Source: Aquibium oceanicum
Lineage (GTDB): Bacteria > Pseudomonadota > Alphaproteobacteria > Rhizobiales > Rhizobiaceae
DNA: 64,000 nucleotides
Assembly (NCBI RefSeq): GCF_001889605.1
Contig: NZ_CP018171.1
Location: forward strand, 3,866,501-3,930,500
Direction: 5' to 3'
In this document: positions 1 through 7,624 of the stretch, piece by piece
Layout: every line of letters begins with the position of its first letter
Position numbering within the stretch: position 1 is the first letter of the stretch
Notes under the pieces: model-generated
What the model saw: the letters and a program-made list of their open reading frames with translations, nothing else
Told to the model about the DNA's origin: nothing
Database searches by the model: none
Program-made: the position numbers and the translations under genes

Positions 1-7
1 CGTCCGG

Positions 8-1021
8 TCAGCGCTCGTACTTCTTCACCGTCTGCTCGATCGCGCCGAAGATCGAGTGCCCGGCCTTGTCCTTCATCTCGATGCGAACCGTATCGCCGAA
101 CCGCATGAATGGAGTCACCGGCTTGCCGGTGTCGATCGTCTCGATCGTGCGAATCTCGGCGATGCAGGAATAGCCGGCGCCGCCCTGCTCGATCGGTTTG
201 CCGGGGCCGCCGTCGAGCTTGTTCGAAACCGTGCCGGAACCGATGATCGCTCCGGCGGAAAGCGGGCGCGTCCTGGCGGCATGGGCGATGAGGGTCGGGA
301 AATCGAACGTCATGTCGACGCCCGCGTCCGCACGGCCGAAGGGTTTTCCGTTGAAGTCGACCATCAGCGGCAGGTGCAGCTTTCCGCCGTCCCAGGCGTC
401 GCCGAGTTCGTCGGGCGTGACGGCGACCGGAGAGAAGGCCGAGGACGGCTTGGACTGGAAGAAGCCGAAACCTTTGCCGAGCTCCGCCGGGATCAGTCCG
501 CGCAGCGAAACGTCGTTGACCAGCACGACCAGCCGGATCGCCGCGCGCGCCTCCTCGATACCGGCTCCCATGGGTACGTCGTCGACGATCACGGCGACCT
601 CACCCTCCATGTCGATGCCCCAGGCCTCATCGGCCATCAGGATCGGGTCACGAGGCGCCAGGAAGCTGTCGGAGCCGCCCTGGTACATCAGCGGGTCGGA
701 CCAGAAGCTGTCGGGCATTTCGGCATTGCGCGCCTTACGCACGAGTTCGACGTGGTTGACGTAGGCCGAACCGTCTGCCCACTGGTAGGCGCGCGGCAGC
801 GGCGACAGCACGTCGTGCTCGTGGAAACGCTCGAAGGGGACCGCGCCGTGCTCAAGGCTCTCGGCCAGCGCTTCCAGATGCGCTGAGATGCGCTTCCAGT
901 CGTCGAGAGCGGCCTGTAGCGTCGGCGCGAGAAAGGACGCGTCCGTACAGCGGGTGAGATCGCGGGAGGCGACCACCAGTCGTCCGTCGCGTTTTCCGTT
1001 CCTGATCGTCGCTAGCTTCAA
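8..1021 (-). CDS. Fumarylacetoacetate hydrolase family protein (337 aa)
   Basis: Cytosolic enzyme of the FAH superfamily, which cleaves or hydrates beta-keto-acid-like products of aromatic degradation; the best guess is fumarylacetoacetate hydrolysis in tyrosine/homogentisate catabolism. The C-terminal half carries typical FAH blocks (DMEGEVAVIVDDVP, LVNDVSLRGLIP, GSGTVSN). I place the start at a TTG (1021), giving MKLATIRNGKRDGRL, because GAGGGAG lies just upstream and family members begin this way; the longer reading frame runs back to 1156 into the regulatory gap. A MarR regulator is divergent 95 bp away, a usual partner in rhizobial homogentisate clusters. Stop is at the very edge of the window, so downstream partners (such as maiA or hmgA) cannot be seen. 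The exact substrate is inferred, not shown. Confidence 0.88.
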   Translation of the reverse strand: MKLATIRNGKRDGRLVVASRDLTRCTDASFLAPTLQAALDDWKRISAHLEALAESLEHGAVPFERFHEHDVLSPLPRAYQWADGSAYVNHVELVRKARNAEMPDSFWSDPLMYQGGSDSFLAPRDPILMADEAWGIDMEGEVAVIVDDVPMGAGIEEARAAIRLVVLVNDVSLRGLIPAELGKGFGFFQSKPSSAFSPVAVTPDELGDAWDGGKLHLPLMVDFNGKPFGRADAGVDMTFDFPTLIAHAARTRPLSAGAIIGSGTVSNKLDGGPGKPIEQGGAGYSCIAEIRTIETIDTGKPVTPFMRFGDTVRIEMKDKAGHSIFGAIEQTVKKYER

Positions 1022-1054
1022 GGTCTGCGCTCCCTCGGCTTCAAGGCCCGTTTG

Positions 1055-1106
1055 ACGGGTCCCGTATTTCGTTGCATCCGTAACCGTCGAGAATGTAACC
1101 ATCGAG
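1055..1106. promoter_or_regulatory. Candidate MarR operators in the divergent gap
   Basis: The 95 bp between the FAH-family gene and the MarR gene hold an 11-nt perfect palindrome ACGGGTCCCGT (1055-1065) and a direct repeat, GTAACCGTCGAG (1080-1091) and GTAACCATCGAG (1095-1106), with a 15-nt period. The second copy lies 10 nt before the MarR start codon. MarR proteins usually bind such divergent gaps and repress both genes; that these elements are the sites is inference. Confidence 0.35.
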
Positions 1107-1116
1107 CGGAACGGCG

Positions 1117-1584
1117 ATGATCGCGGAGAAGGAGCACGGCGCAAACCGCGCGGCAAGCCTGGAACTGGAGAATTTTCTTCCCTATCGGCTGAACCGGCTG
1201 GCCGATGCGGTGAGCCGGGAGTTCCAGAAAATCTACAAGGATCGCTACGGCCTGACGCGTCCCGAATGGCGCCTTCTCGCCACGCTGGGTCAATACGGCA
1301 CCATGACGGCGACCGACATCGGTAGCCATTCCGCCATGCACAAGACCAAGGTGAGCCGCGCCGTCTCGGCGCTGGAGAAGCGCAACTGGCTGGCGCGCGA
1401 GACGGACCGGATCGACCGCCGCATCGAGCGGCTCAGCCTGACGAAGATCGGCAACCGGACGTATCGCGAACTCGTGCCGCTGGCGCGCGCGTTCGAGTCA
1501 GACTTGCTTTCAGGGCTGGAGCCGTCCGACAGGCAGTCTTTGCTTGCGGGGCTGGATGCACTCGAGCGCGGCCTCGCGGGTTGA
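1117..1584 (+). CDS. MarR family transcriptional regulator (155 aa)
   Basis: Winged helix-turn-helix repressor of the MarR family. The N-terminal dimerisation helix (LPYRLNRLADAVSREFQKIY) is followed by the wHTH: PEWRLLATLGQYG, TATDIGSHSAMHKTKVSRAVSALEKRNWL, and the wing RETDRIDRRIERLSLT. Length is typical of the family. It is transcribed away from the FAH-family hydrolase, and the short shared gap carries repeats that could be its operator, so it probably controls that catabolic gene and itself, with an aromatic intermediate as ligand. The ligand is not deducible. The start ATG has only a weak Shine-Dalgarno (GCGGAACG). Confidence 0.9.
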   Translation: MIAEKEHGANRAASLELENFLPYRLNRLADAVSREFQKIYKDRYGLTRPEWRLLATLGQYGTMTATDIGSHSAMHKTKVSRAVSALEKRNWLARETDRIDRRIERLSLTKIGNRTYRELVPLARAFESDLLSGLEPSDRQSLLAGLDALERGLAG

Positions 1585-1600
1585 AAACGACCAGTGCCAC

Positions 1601-1616
1601 CATCGCGTCGGCGATG
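1601..1616. terminator. Small hairpin between convergent genes
   Basis: CATCGC-gtcg-GCGATG forms a perfect 6-bp stem in the 34 bp between the MarR and tdh stop codons. No T-run follows directly on either strand, so termination is a weak inference. Confidence 0.3.
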
Positions 1617-1618
1617 TC

Positions 1619-2653
1619 TCACCAGTCCAGCACCACCTTGCCCGAATTGCCGCTCTTCATGGCCTCGAAACCGTCGATGTAGTCGTCCACGCCCAACCGA
1701 TGCGTGATAAGGCCGGAGACGTCGAGCGGACCCTGTACCAGCGCGATCATCTTGTACCAGGTCTCGAACATCTCGCGACCGTAGATGCCTTTCAGGGTCA
1801 GCATCTTGAAGATGACCTTGTTCCAGTCGATCTCGAAGCCGGTTGGTGCGATGCCGAGGATGGCGATCTTGCCACCATTGTTCATCGTGTCGATCATGTC
1901 GCGAAACGCCGCCGCGGAGCCCGACATTTCGAGCCCGACGTCGAAGCCCTCACGCATGCCCTCCTCGGCCATCACGTCGGCGAGCTTTTCCCGCGATGCG
2001 TCGACCACGTGATGGATGCCGAGCTTGCGGGCGAGCGCCAGCCGGGTCGGGTTGATGTCTGTGATGACGACCTTGCGCGCACCGACGGCCTGCGCCACCA
2101 GCGCGCCCATGATGCCGATCGGCCCGGCGCCGGTGACAAGCACGTCCTCGCCGACGAGATCGAAGGAAAGCGCGGTGTGGACCGCGTTGCCGAGCGGGTC
2201 GAAGATCGCCGCGACCTCGTCGGGAATATCGTCGGGGATCGGCACGACGTTGTGCTGCGGCAGGCAGAGATACTCGGCGAAGGCGCCAGGCCGCTGCACG
2301 CCGACGCCGAGCGTATTGCGGCACAGATGCCCCCTGCCCGCCCGGCAGTTTCGGCAATGCCCGCACACGATGTGCCCCTCGCCCGAGACGCGTTGCCCGA
2401 CCCTGTATTCGGTGACCGCCGAACCGAAATCCGCGACCGTGCCGACGAATTCGTGGCCGGTGACCATCGGCACCGGTACGGTCTTTCGCGCCCACTGGTC
2501 CCAGTTGTAGATATGGACGTCGGTGCCGCAGATTGCGGTCTTCTTCACCTTGATCAGGACGTCGTTGGGTCCGATCTCGGGGACCGGAACGTTCTCCATC
2601 CAGATGCCGGGTTCGGATCGGGCTTTGACGAGGGCGCGCATCATGTTGGACAC
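1619..2653 (-). CDS. tdh: L-threonine 3-dehydrogenase
   Basis: Zinc- and NAD-dependent oxidation of L-threonine to 2-amino-3-ketobutyrate, the first step of threonine degradation to glycine and acetyl-CoA. Seen: medium-chain dehydrogenase fold with catalytic zinc ligands in [13 protein letters not shown] and GHEFVG, a structural-zinc cysteine cluster ([15 protein letters not shown]), and the Rossmann motif GAGPIGIMG. Length 344 aa, normal for Tdh. Start is a GTG (2653) with GGAG 8 nt upstream, giving [11 protein letters not shown]. It is the last gene of a leftward operon kbl - small CxxC protein - tdh; Kbl uses the unstable product directly, so the linkage makes biochemical sense. Confidence 0.97.
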   Translation of the reverse strand: MSNMMRALVKARSEPGIWMENVPVPEIGPNDVLIKVKKTAICGTDVHIYNWDQWARKTVPVPMVTGHEFVGTVADFGSAVTEYRVGQRVSGEGHIVCGHCRNCRAGRGHLCRNTLGVGVQRPGAFAEYLCLPQHNVVPIPDDIPDEVAAIFDPLGNAVHTALSFDLVGEDVLVTGAGPIGIMGALVAQAVGARKVVITDINPTRLALARKLGIHHVVDASREKLADVMAEEGMREGFDVGLEMSGSAAAFRDMIDTMNNGGKIAILGIAPTGFEIDWNKVIFKMLTLKGIYGREMFETWYKMIALVQGPLDVSGLITHRLGVDDYIDGFEAMKSGNSGKVVLDW

Positions 2654-2684
2654 GGAGAGGCTCCAGGGATGGGGTCGCTTCGAA

Positions 2685-2891
2685 TCAATTCGGATCGGAA
2701 AAAACGTCGAGACTGAACATCATCGTCGCACCTTGAAGACGATCGACTGCACAGATCGAATGCAAATAGAAGCACTGGCGTCGGTCATCGTCCTCATCTT
2801 TCCAGAGGTTCCTCACCGAGACTTCTACAGCCTCCCTATCCGTTTCATCTATCCCTTCACCGCAAAACCAACACTGTACGCCTAACGTCAA
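2685..2891 (-). CDS. Small putative zinc-binding protein between kbl and tdh (68 aa)
   Basis: I do not recognise this gene by name. Its TTG start overlaps the kbl stop codon (TTGA), preceded by GGGGTGG, so it is probably translationally coupled to kbl; its stop lies 31 bp before tdh. The protein has C7-x2-C10 near the N-terminus and C40, H44, C47 near the C-terminus (CFYLHSIC), a spacing that suits a treble-clef zinc site; the middle is acidic (KDEDDD). Codon use is less GC-rich than in kbl or tdh. Supporting a real gene: it fills the 234-bp gap in an otherwise tight operon on the same strand. Against: no functional relative is recognised. It could be a regulatory or metal-handling accessory of threonine catabolism, or a conserved orphan; both are inference. 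Confidence 0.62.
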   Translation of the reverse strand: MTLGVQCWFCGEGIDETDREAVEVSVRNLWKDEDDDRRQCFYLHSICAVDRLQGATMMFSLDVFSDPN

Positions 2892-4078
2892 GATACCACC
2901 CCCAGTTCTCTCCCCACCTCGCCGAACGCCTCCACCGCCCGGTCAATGTCGTCGGCACTGTGCGCCGCCGACATCTGCGTCCTGATCCGCGCTTGCCCTT
3001 TCGGCACCACGGGAAACGAGAACCCGACGACGTAGATGCCGCGTTCCAGCATCTTTTCCGCCATCGCACCGGCAAGGGCGGCGTCGCCGATCATCACCGG
3101 GATGATGGGGTGATCGGCGCCGGCAAGGCGGAAGCCGAGTTTCGCCATCGAGGAACGGAAGCGTTCGGCGTTAGCGGTCAGCTTGGCCCGCAAGGCGTCG
3201 CCATACTCGACGATGTCGAACACCTTCAGAGAGGCCACCGCGATGGCCGGCATCAGCGTGTTGGAGAACAAGTAAGGCCGCGAGTGCTGGCGCAGCCAGT
3301 CGACCACCTCTCGCCGGCCTGCCGTGTAGCCGCCGGACGCGCCGCCCAGCGCCTTGCCCAGCGTGCCCGTGATGATGTCGACGCGGCCTTCGACCCCGCA
3401 ATGCTCGGCCGATCCGCGGCCATGCTTGCCGACAAAGCCCACCGCATGGCTGTCGTCCACCATCACCATCGCACTGTATTTTTCCGCCAGGTCGCAGACG
3501 CCGGCGAGATTGGCGATGATGCCATCCATGGAAAAGACGCCGTCGGTCGCGATCATCTTGAATCGGCAGCCCTCGGCCTTCTTCAGTTCCTCTTCCAGCG
3601 CGGCCATGTCATTGTTGGCGTAGCGGAACCGCTTGGCCTTGGAGAGCCGCACGCCGTCGATGATCGAGGCATGGTTGAGCGCGTCGGAGATCACCGCGTC
3701 TTCTTCACCGAGCAGCGTTTCGAACAATCCGCCATTGGCGTCGAAGCAGGAGGAGTAGAGGATCGAATCCTCGAAGCCGAGGAAGGAGGCGATCCTGGCC
3801 TCGAGCTGCTTGTGCTCCTCCTGCGTTCCACAGATGAAGCGCACCGATGCCATCCCGTAGCCGTAGCGGTCGAGGCCCGCCTTGGCGGCGCCGCGCAGCT
3901 CGTCTGAATCGGCCAGTCCGAGATAGTTGTTGGCGCAGAAATTCAGCACCTTGCGCCCGCCGGCAACCGCGATTTCGGCCGACTGCATCGAGGTGATGAC
4001 GCGCTCGGACTTGTAGAGCCCGGCCTCGCGCAGTTCGGAGAGTTCGTCCTCGAGATGGTTGAGGAATGCCTTGGTCAT
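2888..4078 (-). CDS. kbl: Glycine C-acetyltransferase (2-amino-3-ketobutyrate CoA ligase)
   Basis: PLP-dependent alpha-oxoamine synthase that splits 2-amino-3-ketobutyrate with CoA into glycine and acetyl-CoA, directly after Tdh. Motifs: [10 protein letters not shown] near residue 46, DDSHAVGF (PLP-pyridine aspartate and stacking histidine), and the lysine-bearing [14 protein letters not shown]. The 396-aa length fits Kbl. Start ATG at 4078 has AGGAGG 6 nt upstream. First gene of the leftward operon with the small CxxC protein (4-nt TTGA overlap) and tdh. Related family members (BioF, HemA) are excluded by the [10 protein letters not shown] and GKHGRG signatures and by the tdh neighbour. Confidence 0.97.
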   Translation of the reverse strand: MTKAFLNHLEDELSELREAGLYKSERVITSMQSAEIAVAGGRKVLNFCANNYLGLADSDELRGAAKAGLDRYGYGMASVRFICGTQEEHKQLEARIASFLGFEDSILYSSCFDANGGLFETLLGEEDAVISDALNHASIIDGVRLSKAKRFRYANNDMAALEEELKKAEGCRFKMIATDGVFSMDGIIANLAGVCDLAEKYSAMVMVDDSHAVGFVGKHGRGSAEHCGVEGRVDIITGTLGKALGGASGGYTAGRREVVDWLRQHSRPYLFSNTLMPAIAVASLKVFDIVEYGDALRAKLTANAERFRSSMAKLGFRLAGADHPIIPVMIGDAALAGAMAEKMLERGIYVVGFSFPVVPKGQARIRTQMSAAHSADDIDRAVEAFGEVGRELGVVS

Positions 4079-4299
4079 CGCGTACCTCCTGCGGTCTTGT
4101 CGCGCATAAAGAGAGAGCAGACAATGGAGGATACTTTGTCCCCGCTGCTGCCGGTTCCGGCCGGCTGAAAACGGCGGCGGCCAAACCTAAGCAAAAAATT
4201 AGGATTGCCCGAATAGCTTTGGCCGACAGCCACAGAGGAGACGGGGCCGCGGTGATCGCAGGATCGGCCGAAAAGGAGGAACAGGACGCGATTTTGTCG

Positions 4300-5424
4300 A
4301 TGCGAATGGATGCCATGCTCCATTCGTCGCCGGCATCGTTCCTGAGCGTCGTCGGCGGAATATTCGCCGTTTATGCCTATTGGTCGCCATCGACAGCGCC
4401 CGCCCTGCTCGTTTGGCTGACCTGCATCGTGGCGATCTCGCTGACGAACCTGGGAGCGACCATCCTGTATGCCCGTCGCTATCCCTCGGCATGGACCGCC
4501 CAAACCTGGGCTCGGTTCGAGAACATCATGCATCTCCTGTCCGGCATCAGCTGGGGCCTGGGCGGCGGCTGGATGTTGAGCTTCGCGGATGAGCACCAGG
4601 CTGTGCTGACGCTTGCGATCGGCCTGGCGGCGGTCACCGTCTCTATACCATCCGTTGTGCATCTGCCCGCATACAACCTTTTCCACCTGCCGATCTTCTG
4701 GTCCTACGCGATCGGACTCGTCTTCAGCTCGCTGCAGTTCAATTGGCTGATCGCCAGCGGCTTTTTCCTCCTCGGTCCCTTCGGGATCATGATCGGGCGA
4801 GTGCTCGGAGACCAGATCTCCACTGCGCTGCGGCTCTCCCTGGAGAACAAGCAGCTTGCCCAGCGTCTGGAAGAACGCAGTGCCGAACTGGAAGCCGCGA
4901 ACCGCGAACTCGAGATCGAAAGCCACACCGACCCGCTGACCGGCGTCGCCAACCGCCGACGGTTGATGAATTTCGCTCGTGCCGTGCGTGGACGCTGCGC
5001 GGTGATGATCGTCGATATCGATCACTTCAAATCCTACAATGACAGCTTCGGTCATGTCGCAGGCGACGCCTGTCTCGCGGCAGTGGCCGAGACCCTGGAT
5101 CGAAGCATCCGGCCCAACCAGGATCTCGCCGCGCGCCTCGGTGGCGAGGAGTTCGCCGTGGTACTGGTGGATGTGAGCGCTGAGGCCGCGGCGGAGCAGG
5201 CCGAAGCGATACGCGCCAACGTCGAGGCACTTCAGGCAACGCATAGGGACCGTGTCAGGCGACAGGTCACCGTGAGCGTCGGCCTGTCGACGCGCGACGC
5301 AAATCAGCAGAAGCCCCTGTCCGTCCTGATGGAAGAAGCGGATGCCGCCGTGTATCGCGCCAAGGCGGCCGGGCGAAACCGGGTCTGCCTGCACGAGACC
5401 CCGGGCCAGCGGCACGTGGCCTGA
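4300..5424 (+). CDS. Membrane-bound GGDEF diguanylate cyclase
   Basis: Makes cyclic-di-GMP from two GTP at the inner membrane. The N-terminal ~190 residues hold about six hydrophobic segments (for example LLVWLTCIVAISLTNLGATI and WLIASGFFLLGPFGIMIGRV), then a short coiled coil (LEERSAELEAANRELEIES) and a GGDEF domain starting HTDPLTGVANRR, with active-site RLGGEEF. The inhibitory RxxD site is not intact: the residue three before the aspartate in PNQD is proline, so product inhibition there is doubtful. Start is uncertain: the frame is open from 4066 but that would overlap kbl; AAGGAGGA at 4273-4280 favours a start between 4291 and 4306. Divergent from kbl. The sensed signal is unknown. Confidence 0.9.
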   Translation: MRMDAMLHSSPASFLSVVGGIFAVYAYWSPSTAPALLVWLTCIVAISLTNLGATILYARRYPSAWTAQTWARFENIMHLLSGISWGLGGGWMLSFADEHQAVLTLAIGLAAVTVSIPSVVHLPAYNLFHLPIFWSYAIGLVFSSLQFNWLIASGFFLLGPFGIMIGRVLGDQISTALRLSLENKQLAQRLEERSAELEAANRELEIESHTDPLTGVANRRRLMNFARAVRGRCAVMIVDIDHFKSYNDSFGHVAGDACLAAVAETLDRSIRPNQDLAARLGGEEFAVVLVDVSAEAAAEQAEAIRANVEALQATHRDRVRRQVTVSVGLSTRDANQQKPLSVLMEEADAAVYRAKAAGRNRVCLHETPGQRHVA

Positions 5425-5630
5425 AGACGCGGCGACCGGCGCGACACCGTGCCGGCCCATTGGAACAGCGAACCGGTGATTGCCGCTATATGCCCGGCTA
5501 CCCCGTGCCCGCGGCCATCTCTTTCGGATCACCATTTCCCCAGCGCCACGAGAATCGAATTTGTCCGTCGGTGAAACTTCCACGCCGGCCCTCCCGTATC
5601 TCTGACCGCAAACAGAAACGGAGGTAATCC

Positions 5631-6038
5631 ATGTACCGCATTCTCTCCACGGCCGCAGCGCTCGTGGTCACCGTCTCCGCCGCTCAGGCCATGTCGAACC
5701 CGGCCGTCATGGTCTCCGACCAGGACGTTTCCTCCGGCACGGTCAGTGCCGACAAGATCACTGCAGAGAACAACGGCTGGCTCGTGGTCCACCGCACCGA
5801 TGCCGACATGAAGCCCGGGCCGGTCGTCGGTTACGCACCGCTCAAGGCCGGCGACAACATGGACGTCTCGGCCATCCTCCAGGAGGAAGTGAAGTCCGGC
5901 GAGATGCTGATGCTGATGGTGCACGGCGAGGCCGGCGGCATGAAGACCGGCGTGTTCGAATACACGCTCGGCGCCAAGGAAGACGGACCAATCCGCGTCG
6001 ACGACAAGCTCGTCATGACTGTCATCACCGCGCAATAG
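5631..6038 (+). CDS. Exported DUF7282-like protein (135 aa)
   Basis: Function unknown. A Sec signal peptide (MYRILSTAAALVVTVSAAQA) is followed by about 115 residues of beta-rich sequence resembling the DUF7282 fold found in rhizobial periplasmic proteins: VMVSDQDVSSGTVSADKI, GWLVVHRTDADMKPGPVVGY, EYTLGAKEDGPIRVDDK. No cysteines or catalytic residues are evident. Start is secure: GGAGGT lies 5 nt before the ATG. It stands alone, with a likely terminator downstream at 6140-6174, and is convergent with the acyl-CoA dehydrogenase. Probably a monocistronic periplasmic protein; DUF assignment is from memory of the family pattern. Confidence 0.82.
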   Translation: MYRILSTAAALVVTVSAAQAMSNPAVMVSDQDVSSGTVSADKITAENNGWLVVHRTDADMKPGPVVGYAPLKAGDNMDVSAILQEEVKSGEMLMLMVHGEAGGMKTGVFEYTLGAKEDGPIRVDDKLVMTVITAQ

Positions 6039-6139
6039 CATAGCCGCCGGCTCCGGCCGGAGACGTCACGCGATATCCGGCGTCATCAAGAACGCCGCCG
6101 CCGGAAACGCCTCCCCAATGGCGGTTCCGGCCACTCTAA

Positions 6140-6174
6140 CGACCGCTTCGCCTTGGGCGGGGCGGTCGCCTTTT
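6140..6174. terminator. Hairpin terminator between convergent genes
   Basis: CGACCGC (6140-6146) pairs with GCGGTCG (6162-6168) and is followed by CC then TTTT on the plus strand, in the gap between the DUF7282-like gene and the gcdH stop codon. Likely terminates the plus-strand gene; the 15-nt loop weakens the call. Confidence 0.5.
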
Positions 6175-6184
6175 GGAAGGTGCC

Positions 6185-7393
6185 TCAGAAGAACGCCTGG
6201 ATTCCCGTCTGCGCCCGTCCGAGGATCAGCGCGTGGACGTCGTGCGCGCCTTCGTAGGTGTTGACCGTCTCCAGGTTCTGCGCGTGGCGCATCACATGAT
6301 AGCCGATCTGGATGCCGTTGCCGCCGTGCATGTCGCGGGCCTGGCGGGCGATGTCGAGCGCCTTGCCGCAATTGTTGCGCTTCACGATCGAGATCATCTC
6401 GGGCGCCATCTTGCCTTCGTCCATCAGCCGCCCGACCCGCAGCGAGCCCTGCAGACCGAGCGCGATGTCGGTCTGCATGTCGGCGAGCTTCTTCTGGAAG
6501 AGCTGCGTGGCGGCGAGCGGCTTGCCGAACTGCTTGCGGTCGAGCCCGTACTGGCGCGCCCGGAACCAGCAATCCTCCGCCGCGCCGAGTGAGCCCCACG
6601 AGATGCCGTAGCGGGCGCGGTTCAGGCAGCCGAACGGACCCTTGAGGCCGGACACGTTGGGCAGCAAAGCGTCCTCGCCGACCTCGACGTTCTCCATGAC
6701 CACTTCGCCGGTGATCGAGGCGCGGAGCGACAACTTGCCGCCGATCTTCGGCGCCGACAGGCCTTTCATGCCCTTTTCGAGCACGAAACCGCGGATCTGG
6801 TTGTCGTGCGCCGCCGACTTTGCCCACACCACGAAGACGTCGGCGATCGGCGCGTTCGATATCCACATCTTGGAGCCGGAAATGCGATAGCCGCTGTCGG
6901 TCTTTTCCGCCCGCGTTTTCATGCCGCCCGGATCCGATCCCGCGTCCGGCTCGGTAAGTCCGAAACAGCCGATGAACTCGCCCGAGGCGAGCTTGGGCAG
7001 GTATTTCCGGCGCTGCTCCTCGGAGCCGTAGGCGTGGATCGGATACATGACCAGCGACGACTGCACGCTCATCATGGAGCGATAGCCGCTGTCGACGCGT
7101 TCCACTTCGCGCGCGACCAGCCCGTAGGTGACGTAGTTGGCGCCGATCCCGCCATACTCCTCCGGGATGGTGACGCCGAGCAGACCCGCCTCTCCCATCT
7201 CCCGGAAGATCGCCGGATCGGTGGTCTCGTTCATGTAGGCGTCCTCGACGCGCGGCGCGAGCTTGTCTGCCGCGAATGCGGCCGCGGCGTCGCGGATCAT
7301 GCGCTCGTCTTCCGACAGCTGGTCCTCCAGCAGGAAGGGATCGTTCCACACGAAACTGGCAGCCGTGGTTTTCGCCGGGTTCTGTATGTTCAT
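6185..7393 (-). CDS. gcdH: Glutaryl-CoA dehydrogenase (acyl-CoA dehydrogenase family)
   Basis: FAD enzyme that oxidises and decarboxylates glutaryl-CoA to crotonyl-CoA in lysine, tryptophan and glutarate breakdown. The sequence follows GCDH closely rather than general acyl-CoA dehydrogenases: an N-terminal [18 protein letters not shown] block, [20 protein letters not shown], the FAD/substrate block [20 protein letters not shown], and the C-terminal [22 protein letters not shown] with the catalytic glutamate in YEGAHD. Length 402 aa is usual. Start ATG follows GGCGGAAAC. Monocistronic here, divergent from the GGDEF-EAL gene. No gcdR-type regulator is adjacent, so control is unknown. Confidence 0.92.
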   Translation of the reverse strand: MNIQNPAKTTAASFVWNDPFLLEDQLSEDERMIRDAAAAFAADKLAPRVEDAYMNETTDPAIFREMGEAGLLGVTIPEEYGGIGANYVTYGLVAREVERVDSGYRSMMSVQSSLVMYPIHAYGSEEQRRKYLPKLASGEFIGCFGLTEPDAGSDPGGMKTRAEKTDSGYRISGSKMWISNAPIADVFVVWAKSAAHDNQIRGFVLEKGMKGLSAPKIGGKLSLRASITGEVVMENVEVGEDALLPNVSGLKGPFGCLNRARYGISWGSLGAAEDCWFRARQYGLDRKQFGKPLAATQLFQKKLADMQTDIALGLQGSLRVGRLMDEGKMAPEMISIVKRNNCGKALDIARQARDMHGGNGIQIGYHVMRHAQNLETVNTYEGAHDVHALILGRAQTGIQAFF

Positions 7394-7624
7394 TGTCGTT
7401 TCCGCCGTTTGCCTTGCGATGCGGCCTTTCTAGTGCCTTTCGCCATCGGATGGAAACCGGGAAAAATGTGTTGCGCGGCGAACCGGTGTCTGCGCCGCTA
7501 ATGGTTTCCTAACCACCCGACAGATTTCCGCCGGACTCGACCGGTGGCACACCTACCAATTAACACTCGGATTCTATTCTTACCCTGGGGAACGACAGCC
7601 GTTCGCAGGGGACCACGGGGCGCA

